Positions 1 through 54,661 of a stretch of 64,000 nt of DNA are shown here, one piece after another. Each line of letters begins with the position of its first letter. Within the stretch, counting starts at the first letter, position 1. The stretch is from Cristatella mucedo. Its lineage: Eukaryota > Bryozoa > Phylactolaemata > Cristatellidae. The stretch is taken from the NCBI GenBank assembly GCA_009760855.2, contig WPIO01000009.1, positions 248,001 to 312,000 of the forward strand, given 5' to 3'. A program made the position numbers and the translations under genes. The notes under the pieces are model-generated. The model was not told where the DNA came from. It saw nothing but the letters and a program-made list of their open reading frames with translations, and searched no databases.

Positions 1-182
1 GACGGAGCTTCTTCGGTCTGCCAGCAGTGACAGGGCGGTGTCTTGCCAGTTCTGCTCTGGCCGGAACTAGGTAGCTGGTGCTTGTGCTTGTCTTGCCCTG
101 CCTGCTTCGTGCCTGCTTCCTGCTTGCACTCGCCTGCTGCTGGCCGTGGCTTGTGTTTTGAATTTCTGCATTTCGTTTGCAG
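1..182 (+). other. Intron end upstream of first visible exon of gene 1
   Basis: Pyrimidine-rich sequence leading to the acceptor TTTGCAG at 176-182. I see no convincing coding exon here; the exon carrying the 5'-phosphosulfate-binding motif of gene 1 must lie before the window. Confidence 0.5.
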
Positions 183-14067
<13,885 letters not shown>

Positions 14068-14915
14068 CAACTAGTCCTGCCCACTGGGCAGTCAATCAGT
14101 CAGTCGGCGTCAGCGAGTCTGGCGAGTGCAGGCGAGTGTCGCTCCCAAACAGTTAGCGAGACCTTCGGTCGCTCGAAAGTTTATCCGATGAGGCCGAATT
14201 CTCAGGAGCACTTTCCTTGACGCCGTCGGCAGCATCATTATGCCTCCTCCTCTGGGTGCATGCCGGGCCGCTTCGCCCTTTCGCTCCGACCGCTACGTTT
14301 CGGACGAGCGAAGGGCTGGGGGCCGCTCAGGTCGACCGCCGACGACGCTGCACGCACGAGCCACGGCGCACGGGGGACTTGGAGGAGAAGAAATGGGACT
14401 TCATTGGCTCGCGCTAGTCGGTCTTTCTGCCCTTGGGCGTGTTTGCATGCTTTTCGCTCGCGCTGCATGCCTCGACTTGTTCGAGCAAGTGTCGGGGCAG
14501 CGCTGGCAGCAGCGGCCATTGCAATACGCTCGCTCGGTGGCAGCCGAGCGAGCTTGCCGCTTTTGCCCGCTGACTGCTGGGCGGCCGACTGCCCCGCCCC
14601 CGCCGACCGGCGATTCGAGAGCGGCGCCCACTGTGATCGATCGGAAGGAGCTTCTTTCGCACTTCCTTCTGCGAAGGCGTTTTTCCATTATGGCCGAACG
14701 CTGCGACCGCGGCATAAAGCGCGTACTGCCCGAAAATGTTCTGTGACTTTTCGCTTACGTAGATAAAAGGTTTTATACCCTCGCCATCGTTCTTTTTTCT
14801 ATATGCCACCATAGGCCGAATAAGTTGTGGTCGCTAATCCCCGAAGGCCCGCGCGTACAACGACTGCCAGCTCCATTGCCGTGGCAGCCCATCGACACGG
14901 ATACGTTTACCGGAT
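14068..14915. other. GC-rich intergenic island after gene 1
   Basis: 14240-14720 is CpG-rich and open on both strands; the mirror-image frames are Ala/Arg-rich and look compositional. It could be a CpG-island promoter. No polyadenylation signal close to gene 1's stop is obvious to me. Confidence 0.4.
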
Positions 14916-15272
14916 ATGTTGTCACTACTCGCTACTTTGTATACAGCCCTATGGGGTGCTGGGGGAAGTGAACTTATAAAACAAACTAAAAAGGAAATCA
15001 AGCCCGCGAAAAAGAGGGGAAGTGGTGGTGCATTGCGAGTGCTTTTTTATATATATCGTACCGTCTTATTTGTTTTTACGTGCGTCTTACTGCTTTTCTA
15101 CTCCGAGTGGGGCCCCTATGCCATTAATATAACCACAGGCAGTGGATGTTATAATTTGGTATTTATGGAAGCCAACCGGTCTCGCACCAAACATGACCTA
15201 CTACAAGTTGTGGAACATGTCATCATTGATGAAGGTTTATACCCGCCAGGCAGGGAGCTATTGGACAGGTGA
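14916..15272 (+). CDS. Unidentified 118-codon open frame with one membrane segment
   Basis: Begins with ATG at 14916. Residues about 20-35 are Lys-rich (QTKKEIKPAKKR), followed by a hydrophobic segment of about 20 residues (LFYIYRTVLFVFTCVLLLFY), then a polar half ending D-E-G-L-Y-P-P-G-R-E-L-L-D-R. Another frame is open over about 14820-14971 just upstream and overlaps it. I recognise no family. It sits between gene 1's 3' end and repeats and could be an exon, a transposon relic or chance. Confidence 0.2.
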   Translation: MLSLLATLYTALWGAGGSELIKQTKKEIKPAKKRGSGGALRVLFYIYRTVLFVFTCVLLLFYSEWGPYAINITTGSGCYNLVFMEANRSRTKHDLLQVVEHVIIDEGLYPPGRELLDR

Positions 15273-15334
15273 CCCAAAGCTACACCGTTGGCCTCCAGTT
15301 TAAGCCCATTAGCTGCTCTACCGTGGCTTCCGGT

Positions 15335-15660
15335 TCCCAAGGGGGGGGGGGGCTACTGCATTTAAGAGACGATATGTACGCAGCAGCAAGTGAATAAAGG
15401 GACCTCAAAGTGAGTGAAACACCACTAAATTCCATGTGCTGCTTGCCCGAGGACAAGCTTGGAGAAGAGGTGCAACGTGGCAACTTCGACGTTCAGGTTA
15501 GACAAGCCTGGCTGCAGAGTTTTGCACTAACAGTAAGCACCTGATTGCCTAGGCCAGAAGACCTGTAAGTTGTGAGTGGCAGATATAAATACGGAATGTC
15601 ACAGATGCATGGACCAATGCTTCTATTCTTCATCGAGGTTCATTCGGATGCCGGTAGTTG
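15335..15660 (-). mobile_element. LINE A relic
   Basis: Reverse-strand match to the RT C-terminal block, including the counterpart of 'GAGTTTTGCACCAGCTGC' at about 15515 and 'GATGCATGGACCAA' at 15603. A run of ten G lies at 15341-15350. Confidence 0.6.
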
Positions 15661-16480
15661 TAAGGACAGCCGTTTTGTATTAGACAGGCTGATTCATCTC
15701 CGTCCCATGCCATACAAGTGATGGATCTCGTTGCCGTTTAAAATTCTGAGTGCTAGAGCCAATTAGCTTATACATTACTTCTACCCCAGCTTTTATTCGC
15801 TGCTCATATGCTCACAAATCAGAGTCCAAGGTTAAAAACAGACAAAGGCCACTCCAATAATTAATCAAATTCATCTCAGCTTACGTTACCACAAAAGTCA
15901 GTCTACGTTTTACCGTCGATCGATTAGTGGTGGTTAAAAAGCTCGTTGGCACCTTCCCACCTCTGATTTGCTAGTATAGCACGCTTCATATCTATCAGTT
16001 AATTACCTTGGCGAAGAAGGCCCGCCGGGTCAACAAGTCAAGCACCAAAGTCCTGCACGACCACCGTCTGGCTGAACTGAAAATTGTAAGGCAACGGAAT
16101 GTTGACTTTTCATTGAAACTCCCAGTCGCTTCGAGGAGTTGAAACTGAATTTCGTATATCCAAGAGAGTAGCGAGAGCTCTTTAAGTAGGGTCACGGTTA
16201 ACCATCGGGGATACCCTAAAGTAGCTTCAATAACCGCCGAGGTCAATGCTTTGCAGAGGTCTGAAGTCCTATTAGGCAACCAGAGATTTGCCGCCTGATT
16301 TCGCCACTTTGACTTGGGGCGTTGCCAGATCTAAAGCTACATTTAGTGTTTGGCTACTTGTTAAAGTGTCACCTCCGTGAATCTGCAATTGATCATCGCC
16401 AACACCATTACTGAAGTAAGCACTCATCAATTATAAAGTAACTTTCTTATGGAAAATTAAAAGTTGGCAGATTGAAAAAC
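15661..16480. other. Intergenic, no assigned feature
   Basis: Unique-looking AT-leaning DNA. A 94-codon minus-strand frame at 15995-16279 (CKALTSAVIEATLGYPRW) has no motif I can name. Confidence 0.35.
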
Positions 16481-16484
16481 CTAA

Positions 16485-16615
16485 TTTAAATAGCGCCAGA
16501 AGAGCCTTAGTGGCTATGATCCCCTGATTTCAGTGGCCAATCAAAGAATGACTGCTGCACATATTGAACGCATGACCTGGGTGGTGAGGTAGGAACACCT
16601 GACGCCTGGATTTAA
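16485..16615 (-). mobile_element. SINE2-like relic
   Basis: Diverged reverse-strand match: AATAGCGCCAGAAGAGCCTT, then GGCTATGATC and a B-box-like GCACATATTGAACGCATGAC. Decayed. Confidence 0.4.
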
Positions 16616-16874
16616 CACCCCGGTGATCTAGGGTTAACGGCAGATTTCCTGTTGCAATAACCGAGGAAGCGCTTTACTTGTTGCTGATTTGCCATTCATT
16701 AACTTCTGGCGGCGAGTTAGCTCACCATTCGGAAGTATGCTTAAGATATCGGCCCGAGTATTATCGCTTTTCTAGAATTTTCAAAATAATTAACGTGACA
16801 GGTCAGCTAATTTAATTAAAGCACAACCTAATTAATAAAGGTCGCTAAGTCGTCAAATGTCGAATTCATCGCCG

Positions 16875-17028
16875 AGCTGGTTTGGTCAAGCGGTTAAGGT
16901 GCTCGCCCCGACCAAGGTCTGACTGTGGTCGTGGGCTCGAACCCAGGGGCATATGTGAAGTGCCTGAATAGAGATAAAGTTCTCTTGGGGCGCTATATAA
17001 ATGAATTATATTATTATTATTATATTAT
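16875..17028 (+). mobile_element. SINE1, well preserved
   Basis: GAGCTGGTTTGGTCAAGCGG start, GGTTAAGGTGCTCGCC A-box region, GTGGGCTCGAACCC B-box region, hairpin CTGAATAGAGATAAAGTTCT, GGGGCGCTATATAAATGAAT and an ATT-rich tail. The B-box is close to the tRNA consensus GGTTCGANTCC. Confidence 0.9.
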
Positions 17029-17137
17029 CGCGCCAACTCGCCTCGCTCGACAGCTGGCGGCGCAATACCCTGCAGTTTGACGGCTACTGCGTAGAGACCA
17101 GCAAACCGCGTTTTCGAAACTGTGGGCGTTTGCAGCA

Positions 17138-17280
17138 GAACTGGCGCCTTTGTATCTGTCCAAGCGCACTGGCGCCTTTGTATCTGTCTAAGCGCACTGG
17201 CGCCTTTGTGTATCTGCCTAAGCGCACTGGCGCCTTTGTGTCTGTCTAAGCGCACTGGCGCCTTTGTATCTGTCTACGCA
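17138..17280. repeat. Minisatellite, about 28-30 bp unit, five copies
   Basis: The unit ACTGGCGCCTTTGTATCTGT followed by CTAAGCGC repeats head to tail about five times with small length variants. Open frames across it (T-G-A-F-V-S-V) reflect the repeat. Confidence 0.9.
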
Positions 17281-19030
17281 CGAGAAATAAAGCCGCCGCG
17301 CCAGCGCTGCAGAAGCGCGACGTGAAGCGGCCAGCGCAGGCGCCGATCCGCATGCTCGTGCAGCGCGTGAGGCAAGCTGCATGTGCATGCCGTCGTCGTC
17401 GTCGCTAACTTATTGCGGCTCTTATCCTAATCTCAACCACTGATCTTGTCTCACTTTAAGTCTTCGAGAATCGAAAGGCAAAGCGAGGACTTAATGTTCA
17501 CTTATTGCGCTCAGAAATTTGCAGCGTCATTAAAAGGGTAGCGACTCGGGGATTCACTTGCTGCAATACACCACGTGTAAGTGTAATGTTCTTTCAAGCC
17601 ATCTAAATTAGTGTCACTGAGCAAAAGATACGCCAGCATTTTGTTTACGCTTTTTTCTCGCTTGTCCTTCTCAGGTTAGCTTATTCTCTCACGTTGCGGC
17701 TATTTTTTTTATTAAGTAGATTTAGATCTACTGACACGTCCCACTCGTCGGCGATATCGAAAGAGTCACCGTCTGTCAGTAAAATTTCAAGTCCTAGCAT
17801 CCTGAGGAGTGACGTTATGCGTCACAGCAAAGAGTAAAGTTTGGCAGTGCAATTTCTCGCAGTTCGCGCTCCGCCGGCGTTTTTTCCTCGCTTTAAGTAC
17901 GTTCCTATTCTACATCACCGTCAATAGAGCGGAGCGGCGGCGGCACGTTGTTGCCGAACGTAGCAAATAGCCCTGGCTGACGCATTTGGCTGGCGCGCTC
18001 TCGTTGGCGGAAAGAAGGCGACGGAAGGAACAGCGGCGTCTTTTGTGCTACTGCTCGGAAGCTTGTGCGCAACGGCGCGTGCTCGTGAAAAAGTCGTTGC
18101 GAGACTTCCTTTAGCGAAGGCTGCCGGTGCCCTTCGAACGGGCGTCTTAATCAATGTAGTACGCAAGAGTCGCGTTTTTGTTATCACCCCTTGGCAGTTT
18201 CGCGTGCTCCAAAGTGGAGAGAAGCGAGAAAATATGCACGACATCCAACGAGCAGCCTCGTATCTTCGTGGCTAGACGTGCAGCTTCCCGCAGCTGCCTC
18301 TGAGCGTACACTGAGGCCAGGCGATCAGCCACAAAAACGCCAATGGCCTTAACCAGCCAAGATGGTGCCTGAACCGCTCACCGGCTGCCGCTCGAGAAGA
18401 GCTGCAATTCAGGAGGCTATCCTCGCTAAGCCCTTCGCAGTGGTTTAACGGTGCAAGCCTCGCTCACAACGGCTGCACGCGCAGCGACGCAGCGAGACAA
18501 ACTCGCTATGCTATCTATGACTAAGCTGTTCGCTATAGGGAATGCCTGCACAGTGATCTAAGCAGTACGACTGCGTAGGAAGCAATACTTCGTTGTCTGA
18601 AAACGTTAGATACCTTTGTGAAGAGACGCATGTGAAGAACACCACAGACCCGATCGCCCTGAGCGAACGTGTCCCGTGGCCTTCGCGCCTAAGATGGCGG
18701 ACGCTCTTTTTCTTATTCGAGGCGCGCGAGGACAGCTGCTACGCTTGTGCGAGCCATTTTAGTGCAACTGTTTGCTTTGGCTGGAGCTGCCCTAATCGCT
18801 AGCGAGTCAGCAGAGCGCTTCGGCGCTCAGCCATTTGCATGTTAGCGAACACCTATTGTGCAGTCGCCACAAAAGCCCTGCAGCTTTCCGGCGCCGCGGC
18901 AAACTTGCTAATTGTCCGCTCTGCGACGAGCCTGTCTAGTGGCATTTCAGATTAGCGTCTCCGCTACGGCGTTTCACTCCGAAGCCAGATTCTCGAGTTG
19001 CTCGCGCAGGGGGCGACGTAGGCGCCGGCA
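17281..19030. other. Intergenic, GC-rich in part
   Basis: 17290-17400 and 17860-18850 are CpG-rich with overlapping open frames on both strands that lack domains. No exon supported. Confidence 0.35.
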
Positions 19031-19034
19031 GAGT

Positions 19035-19038
<4 letters not shown>

Positions 19039-19124
<86 letters not shown>
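19039..19124. repeat. (GA)n microsatellite
   Basis: About 43 GA units. Translates to Arg-Glu or Leu-Ser runs that are not protein. Confidence 0.97.
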
Positions 19125-19130
<6 letters not shown>

Positions 19131-19734
19131 AAGTTAAGTTTGCGAGAAAGCCGGTGCCGCCGCCATGGCGAATCCCGATCGGCGTTCTTAGTCAGGCGGC
19201 ATGCTTGAGCGAAAGAGACGACGGATACTGTGAGAAATATCGATCGGCGAAAAGTGCACTCGTCCGTCATCCAAACGCATTAGCCACGGCAGCAGCAAGC
19301 GCCTCGTTGTCACTATAGAAAGCTAGGCCGCACACATCCTCAGCCGCCGCCACCTGTGCACGCAGCGATCGCGGATGCGGCGGCCGCAAGGCGATTGGAC
19401 GTCGCTGCCCGTTTTTGACGCGGCAGTGCGGCGGCGCGCGGCTACGGGCCGTCGGCCCAAACAGCGCGACAGCTGTATGAGGCGGGTCGGCGAATAGCTA
19501 AACAGGGTTCGGCGGTCCCGGCGGCGGTGCGTGGCGCCAATGGCCGGTAGCACGGTAGCCGCAGTGAATGTCTTTAAATAGCCACGCGTGCACGCACCAC
19601 TCGCCATTGACAGGCAGCAGCGATGAGGCGAACGGAAGAGCCGGGCCGATAGCCGGCAATTCGCAGACGGGCGAGACGCTCGCTCGACGGCCCGAGTCAC
19701 CGCTCAGCCGGTAACCACCTGTTCGAGCGCCATC

Positions 19735-19865
19735 TGAATTTAAATTAATGAAATTAAATTAAAATGATTAAAATTAAATTAATAAATAATTAATAATTTA
19801 AATTAATTGATTTAAATAAAATAATTAATAATTAAATTAATTAACAATTTAATAAAAATCAAAAT
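19735..19865. repeat. ATTAA-rich low-complexity block
   Basis: About 130 bases composed almost only of A and T as ATTAAAT/AATTAAT variants, following a GC-rich block. Confidence 0.9.
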
Positions 19866-19976
19866 GGCGAAGCGCTAGACTATGAATACAGAAATTGTAG
19901 TCGCTGCTTTTCCATTACAACGATTCGTTACTGGCTGTCTCACAATCTAAGGTTAAGCAGCATAAATTTTTTCGTG

Positions 19977-22129
<2,153 letters not shown>

Positions 22130-22130
<1 letters not shown>

Positions 22131-22445
22131 ATCGTGCCACGTCACGCCCCTTCGTAAAAAACTTGACCGGTTACCTACTGAAAAGCGTGGCAAAAAATGC
22201 AGACACTTGCATTCAAGGCCCGCTGCGGATTAGCGCCCTCATACCTATCTGAGCTGTTAATTGACTTTGAACCCGCTCGCGTGTTGAGTTCATCTGATTC
22301 CCGTACCCTGGCTGTCCCACTTTATAAACTGAAGACCGTAGGCAGTCGTTGCTTTTACTCATAAGGACATTGAATGTGGAATTCTCTTCAGCATTCACTT
22401 CATGCAGGCGCTCTGGCCTGTTACCGCAGGCTCGACTGCTTCTGA
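22130..22445 (+). mobile_element. LINE RT C-terminal relic (third variant)
   Basis: In broken + frames it keeps L-A-P-S-Y-L-S-E-L-L and V-P-L-Y-K-L-K-T-V-G-S-R-C, then W-N-S-L. This matches the RT C-terminal region of LINE A/B but fits neither closely. Confidence 0.55.
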
Positions 22446-22549
22446 AAACTGCTTTAATTGACTAAATTGAGAATATCCCTTACATGTATTCACTTTTTAG
22501 ACATCGACGAAAATTCTTTGTCGGATATCAGCGGAAATGTTCTCTGTTT

Positions 22550-23575
22550 GGATACTTGCCACTGAACCATTTTGGATAATTGCCACTGAACTGCAAATTT
22601 TCTAAAACTTAATGACGATAAAACTAACTTACTAGTTACGGGCAAACCCAGTGTGATTCACGAATTGGAAAGGCTAAAACTCAAAATTGGCTCTCCCAGC
22701 ATATCTCCAGTTGAATTAGCTCGAAATCTTGGTGTCATATTCCAAAGCGACCTCTCGTTAGATGACCATATCAGCTCCAGAGTCAAATCTGCCTATATTC
22801 AGCTTCATAGCATTGCTAAAATTCGAGCTTGTTTAGATAAGGATACCACGTCCAAGTTGGTCCATGTATTCGTGACATCCCGTCTCGACTTCTGCAACTC
22901 ACTGCTTACTGGCCTACCGGCATGTGCAGTCAGGCGATTGCAGCTGGTGCAAAACTCCACAGCTAGGCTTTTCTGTCGTGAGCGTCGCAGTTACCACATT
23001 ACTCCACTTCTCGCCGACCTGCACTGGCTCCCAGTCAAGCAACGGATTGACTTCAAGGTTTTGTCGCTCACTTTGAGGTCATTTCATTCTTTGGCTCCAG
23101 CTTATCTCTCAGATCTACTCCCCCGATCAGGCCAAGCATCGTACCACCCGCTTTTCGGAATCCAACACTTTACCACTACCTCGTACAAATCTCAAATCCT
23201 TTGGAGACCGTACATTTAGTTCGTATGCTCCCAAAGCCTGGAATTCCCTCCCGACCTGCGTCAGAACATCCCCTGACCATTTTTTAAAAGAACCGAAAAA
23301 CACCTATTTAGGACAGCATTTCGTGGGTCCCTGTGATTTGTCCTTGATGTGCTTTTGCGTGCTGACACTGTGCATGCTGCCACTAACCACATTTGCATGC
23401 TGACCCTGCGCATGTCACTCCTAACCATGTTATTCATTTTGTTTGTTTATCAAGCATGATTGTACTCACCATTCAATTGCATTTCCCTTTGCAGCAAATG
23501 TAAAGCGCCTAGAGAGAGATTAAGTTCTCTGAGGGCGCTTTATGAAGTGCATTCTTATTATTATTATTAACCATA
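22550..23575 (+). mobile_element. LINE A 3' third, well preserved
   Basis: A 188-codon frame (22653-23219) retains SDLSLDDHISSRVKSAYIQL, then ACLDKDTTSKLVHVFVTSRL and DLHWLPVKQRIDFKVLSL. The 3' UTR follows to the GCGCCTAGAGAGAGATTAAG hairpin and an ATT tail at about 23570. It is 5'-truncated inside RT, as is common for LINEs. Not a host gene. Confidence 0.88.
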
Positions 23576-24280
23576 TAAAACAACTTGAAGAGTGAGACGT
23601 AGTTAAAAAAGAATTTACTCTCTGCGTCGTCTTTCGGACGGGGTATATTCTGGCCTGAAGAGGTATAGTTTGGTCTAGCCCATTTTAAACCTTGGATATG
23701 AAGTGGCCTTGGCCGTTTTAACTCCGCATGTACTGTGAGCGTGGTATACTCTGATCTGTTACACCGGCTCCTTCTGATGGAAACAAATGGCATCGCTGTC
23801 TGAGTCATCTTTTGCCGTGCAACTTAAACAGATTTTTCAGAAAATCTGGTCGTGCATTATCTTCGGCATTCCCGACTCTCCGACTGTCTCGCTGCTGAAG
23901 CTTCGTCTCCTTAAGCAATTTGGGCTACAAGATCCCTCTCGTTAGCCAATGTCAAACCACCGGAGCACGTTCAAGGCATCGTCGCTTATCTGCAAAGCCA
24001 TAAACAACCCAACGACCATACTAAGCTGTGAGCCTATCTCTCCCTTCTTATCTGCGAAGTCATTTATGTTTAAACCATAACCCTAAGGCCCTACCGTAAA
24101 ATACGAATCTGCCAAATCATAAATCGTAAACCCGCCGAACTTTGCTAACCTGCAAAACCACAAAATCTAAACCACAAACAATAAAACTAAACCCAAAGCA
24201 GTAGTATGCCAGACCAGTTTCCTGCGATTAAACCTAAACCTGCAAAACTGCTGTCACCCATCTCAAAATCGTTCCCGAGT
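23576..24280. other. Intergenic; A-rich CTAAACC-like stretch
   Basis: 24060-24240 is rich in AAACC/TAAACC words in irregular spacing, reminiscent of degenerate telomere-like repeats but without a fixed period. No gene seen. Confidence 0.35.
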
Positions 24281-25391
24281 TGCGTTAAGCGCTACACTCC
24301 AGCCGGGCAGTGTAGTCGACAGCGGCCGAGGAGAGGCAACTGCAAGCCAATGAGTTCCGCGGTGCAGATCTACGCATATTAATAAGTAAACTCACTCCGC
24401 TGCGGAACTGACTCAGACTAACTGCCTGGCTCGCTAACTCTGGGCGCCGCACAGCCTTCGCGAAAAAAGACTGAAGTGCGGCCATTTTTGGCCAGCGACG
24501 AGCGAGTCGAGCCATGCCCGGCCGCGCCTGATGGATAGAGAGAGCTCCGCCGAGACGAAGGCGCTCGCGAGCGCTCTCGGCTGTTCGCGCCGAGCGCTCT
24601 CCCGCTCGATTTGCGCCATTAATTCTTCCCAGGCTGCGAGCGTAAACGGCGCGCAAGCGGCTGCAGCTGTCTAGCAGACACTACGCGTAAGAACAATCCC
24701 GCGGAAAGCGAGCGCTCTCCAACGGGTTTCCTCGCTCGAGCGGATAAGACAGCACGCCGCAGCCGCCGCCGCAGCCGCAGCCGCCGCCGCCGCCGCAGAC
24801 GCGCAGCTAGCGCTGGCGTCGCCCGCAGCTCGACGGCCTCGCGCCGCCCGCCCCGCCGCGAAAAGACCACGCGGCAGCCGAGGTTTAGCGAAGCGAGCTT
24901 TGGTGCAGCGGCGGACGCCCAGGGGCAAGGGCAGCCGCGGCCGCCCTCGCCCAGAGCCCGCCGCACTCGACGCGTCGGTCTTTTGATCTGCGCTCGGCTG
25001 CTCGAAAAGTGGCCTGCCAACTCGTTCTGGGGACGATCGCGCCGCCCAGGCGAGTAGCGCTATAGTCTGCCTAATGGTGGCCGCTCGCCACCCTGCCTAC
25101 CTACCTACCTACCTACCTAACTCGCCGACGTTGTTTGCGCTCTTATTGAGTGCCTTCGAGCGAGCGACGCCCAATGGAACGAGCTGGTACCATTGTGCGG
25201 TCGGCACGCTGCCGCAACATCTCGGCGAGCCGGCGGGCGTATCGGCCAGCCAGGCTGCTTCGCCGCCGCGGCGGCTTTCCAGGGGCCGGCGTGCGCAGCT
25301 TCTAGCCGCAGCCGCAGCCGCAGTCGCCGACTACGTCTCGGGCTTTCGGCACGCACCCGGCGAGCGCCTCGCGCTGAAGGCCGGATGAAGG

Positions 25392-51981
<26,590 letters not shown>

Positions 51982-52833
51982 GCTACGTTAAAGTGTGAGA
52001 TGCTGTGTGCGCTTTGCTACTCCTGTGGAGAAGCCAGGATATTACTATTTCCTCCAGCTGGACTGAGAAATAGTTTTATTTTTTTATGAAATGCGCTTTA
52101 TAATTTTCTTATAGTCTAGCATGATTAGGGGATTGATTCAGAAATATTTCGGAAAAGCAACGTAAAGGCACATTAAAGATATCTTCAGTCAAACATTACA
52201 ATGTTCTTTGGTTTTTTAACTGTCTTGATTCAATTTGACTAAAATATTGCTGCTAACGCGCCCCGAAGCTGCTCCTGAACAACAGACCTCTGCTATAAAC
52301 GCAGCGCGCTTGATAGTAGTAATCCTTGCAGACTTGTGAAAAATAATGGCGAATCTTGTGCTTCGAAGCACCACTAGCGAGTCATAGTTGATGAACATAC
52401 AGACGAGGGAGGGCGTACCGATGGCGGCCGCGCCGCGCGAGCAGCAGCGGCAGCTTCAGCTTCGCTCGATTCTACGCTGAGCGCATCCCTTAATGTAGCC
52501 AGTATTAAAAGCCACGTGTCAGGCACAAAGCTTAATACCAGGCAATAAGATTAGCGCAACAACATCCAGCACGTCTGAAAGCAACTTTTACTAAAGGGCA
52601 GCTGCGGCTTCTGAACTTGGGTCCATCACCATAAATGCACGCTGGTCCTTTCAGTAGCCTAAAAAAATAATGGTGGACTCAAATCATACAGCTAGTGATG
52701 CAAACGTGCTTCGCCAACGCACGCAAGTACTGACGGCAGTCGTTCGCTACAACGATCGAGAGTGCTTATATGTTAAAGTAATAATTTATTGTCCTTAACG
52801 CACAACAGTTAATTGCACAGCAACAGAGAGGCG

Positions 52834-52874
<41 letters not shown>

Positions 52875-53690
52875 ATGTATGTTCGTGCGTGCGCATGTGC
52901 AGAACCAGTCATAGTTACTAAATTACTAATTCGAAATCTTTCAATTGAACTGACCTCACAGCAGGCGTTCAGTTAATAAAGTCCAAAATCCAGATCATAG
53001 TTTATCTGATTTTTTATGCTTATAATTCAGGAACCGCTTATGCCCTTTAGGATTGTGATTTTTCGGGATGGCAAACTTCAAAATCTACGAGATAATCAGT
53101 CACCGTACATCGGTCTCAGGAACGTTCATGCCTTCAGTCTGAAGTATTATTTTTCTCATTATGTTTGTCAATAAAAAGAATAAAAACCACCACATTCTAG
53201 TATTTTAAGTGGTTGGGAATTTAAGCGGTCCCTTTAAGAAGCCCAGCTGATCTTGACCTAGGAGGTCAGGGTCAGCCTCCTCTGAACCACCCCTAGCTCA
53301 GACCACACATTCTGCCGGTAGGCATAGTGGGAATCCCAACGGATGTCGGAATATGTCAACGTTGCTCACGGAGGGCCGACTCCGAGAGGCTTGCAGCGCT
53401 TCGCACAGCGGTCAAAACCAAAAGATTACGCTACGCTGCATGTTCGTTCTGCTACATGAACGCTCCTCGCTGAGACGTAGTGTGGCAGTCTGCTGTGGGA
53501 CGATTCGGAGCGTAAAAAGTCACTGTAGCGGCCACAGCGCTCGCAACAGTTCTAGTCTTTGCTGAAGCGTCACAAAGAGCAGTAAACCTAGCGCCTTGAA
53601 GCACAGCTTGCGAGTTGTGGAGGCTGCCGACTGTCGCGGTGGCAATAAAGAGCGCTCATGCCTGACTTCTACTTGTCAAAGTCCTTAGCT
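51982..53690. other. Intergenic after gene 2
   Basis: AT-leaning DNA. AATAAAAAGAATAAAA near 53171-53186 is a possible distal polyadenylation region but lies 1.2 kb past the stop. A (GT)n run is listed separately. No further gene seen. Confidence 0.35.
52838..52873. repeat. (GT)n microsatellite
   Basis: About 17 GT units. Confidence 0.95.
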
Positions 53691-53702
53691 CAGAACAGTC
53701 AT

Positions 53703-53838
53703 CTTGTTTATCAAGCATGATACCACTCACCATTCGATCGTATTTCCTTTGCAGCAACTTTAAAGCACCTAGAAAGAGATTGAGTTCTCTGAGGGCGCTT
53801 TATCAAGTGTATTCTTATTATCATTATTGTTATTCGAC
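53703..53838 (+). mobile_element. LINE A 3'-terminal fragment
   Basis: From TTGTTTATCAAGCATGAT through CACCTAGAAAGAGATTGAG, the hairpin and ATT-rich tail. Confidence 0.82.
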
Positions 53839-54661
53839 AGCCACAGAGGGATGCAGGTGTCCAGAACCAGCCATAGTCTGAAGATCACTTGAAATCCCAA
53901 AGCAAAACTGCTTGGCTATTACATGAATTGGGCTTTGCATACTAAATAACCGTAGGTTATGACATAACCGTTTCCTGATCGCTGTAGCTCAGGAGCCACA
54001 AATTATATCTGGGTGGTCGTATTGTGGCTGGCGTCGCGCCAACGTTTCACTGCCCTTCCTTAAAAATAAGTATGCTGTAAAATATTCATCTCATCTTTGG
54101 CTTAGAGCACAGCAACTAGAGGACATTTCAACATAATGCACGATTGAGTTGCCGCGAATCGGGAAAGCAGGTTCACTTCGTTTTTATGACTCGACAATTC
54201 AGAAAACGTAACGTTGTTTAAAACCATGCTTACTTGAAAAACATACAGTGGTACGAAGACCATAGCTTGTATTTCCTCGATGTGAAATCCCGATGACATG
54301 ACCGCAGAGAATGCCACGCATTTATTTCAAAGCCCAAAAGAATAAGTCTCCCTAAGTTAACAAAACTGCATTGAGTCACTTAAAAAAAGAAAGCGTCGGC
54401 GCGTGACATGGAGCATGGTCACCGTAGTTTAACTTTCCAAAACGCTTTTCTTCGTGAGCTGTGTAAGAAGGCCTGTCAAATATCACTGTACAAGCTATGC
54501 TAGCGGCGCATTGGCAGAGTTTAAAACAGCTTATTCAGAATTACAGCAGCAGTCGTCAAACTCAACAGTTAGCACAATAATAAAAGTCTCAAAATTATTT
54601 ACAACTGCCAAACACTCCACACAGTGGTTACAACCGGAACAGAAAGAATGAACACTTCATG
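53839..54661. other. Intergenic, no assigned feature
   Basis: Short ORFs only; no motif. Confidence 0.3.

Noticed and set aside
15173-15272. Parvovirus-type phospholipase signature suggested by Y-P-P-G
   Set aside because: No calcium loop or H-D-x-x-Y catalytic pair; the resemblance is a few residues only.
16875-17028. Possible genuine tRNA gene (good A and B boxes)
   Set aside because: Followed by LINE-like 3' sequence and a tail, and repeated many times in the window, so it is a SINE; no cloverleaf acceptor stem was found.
24060-24240. Telomere-like or satellite array of TAAACC words
   Set aside because: Spacing and sequence are irregular; no fixed period could be seen.
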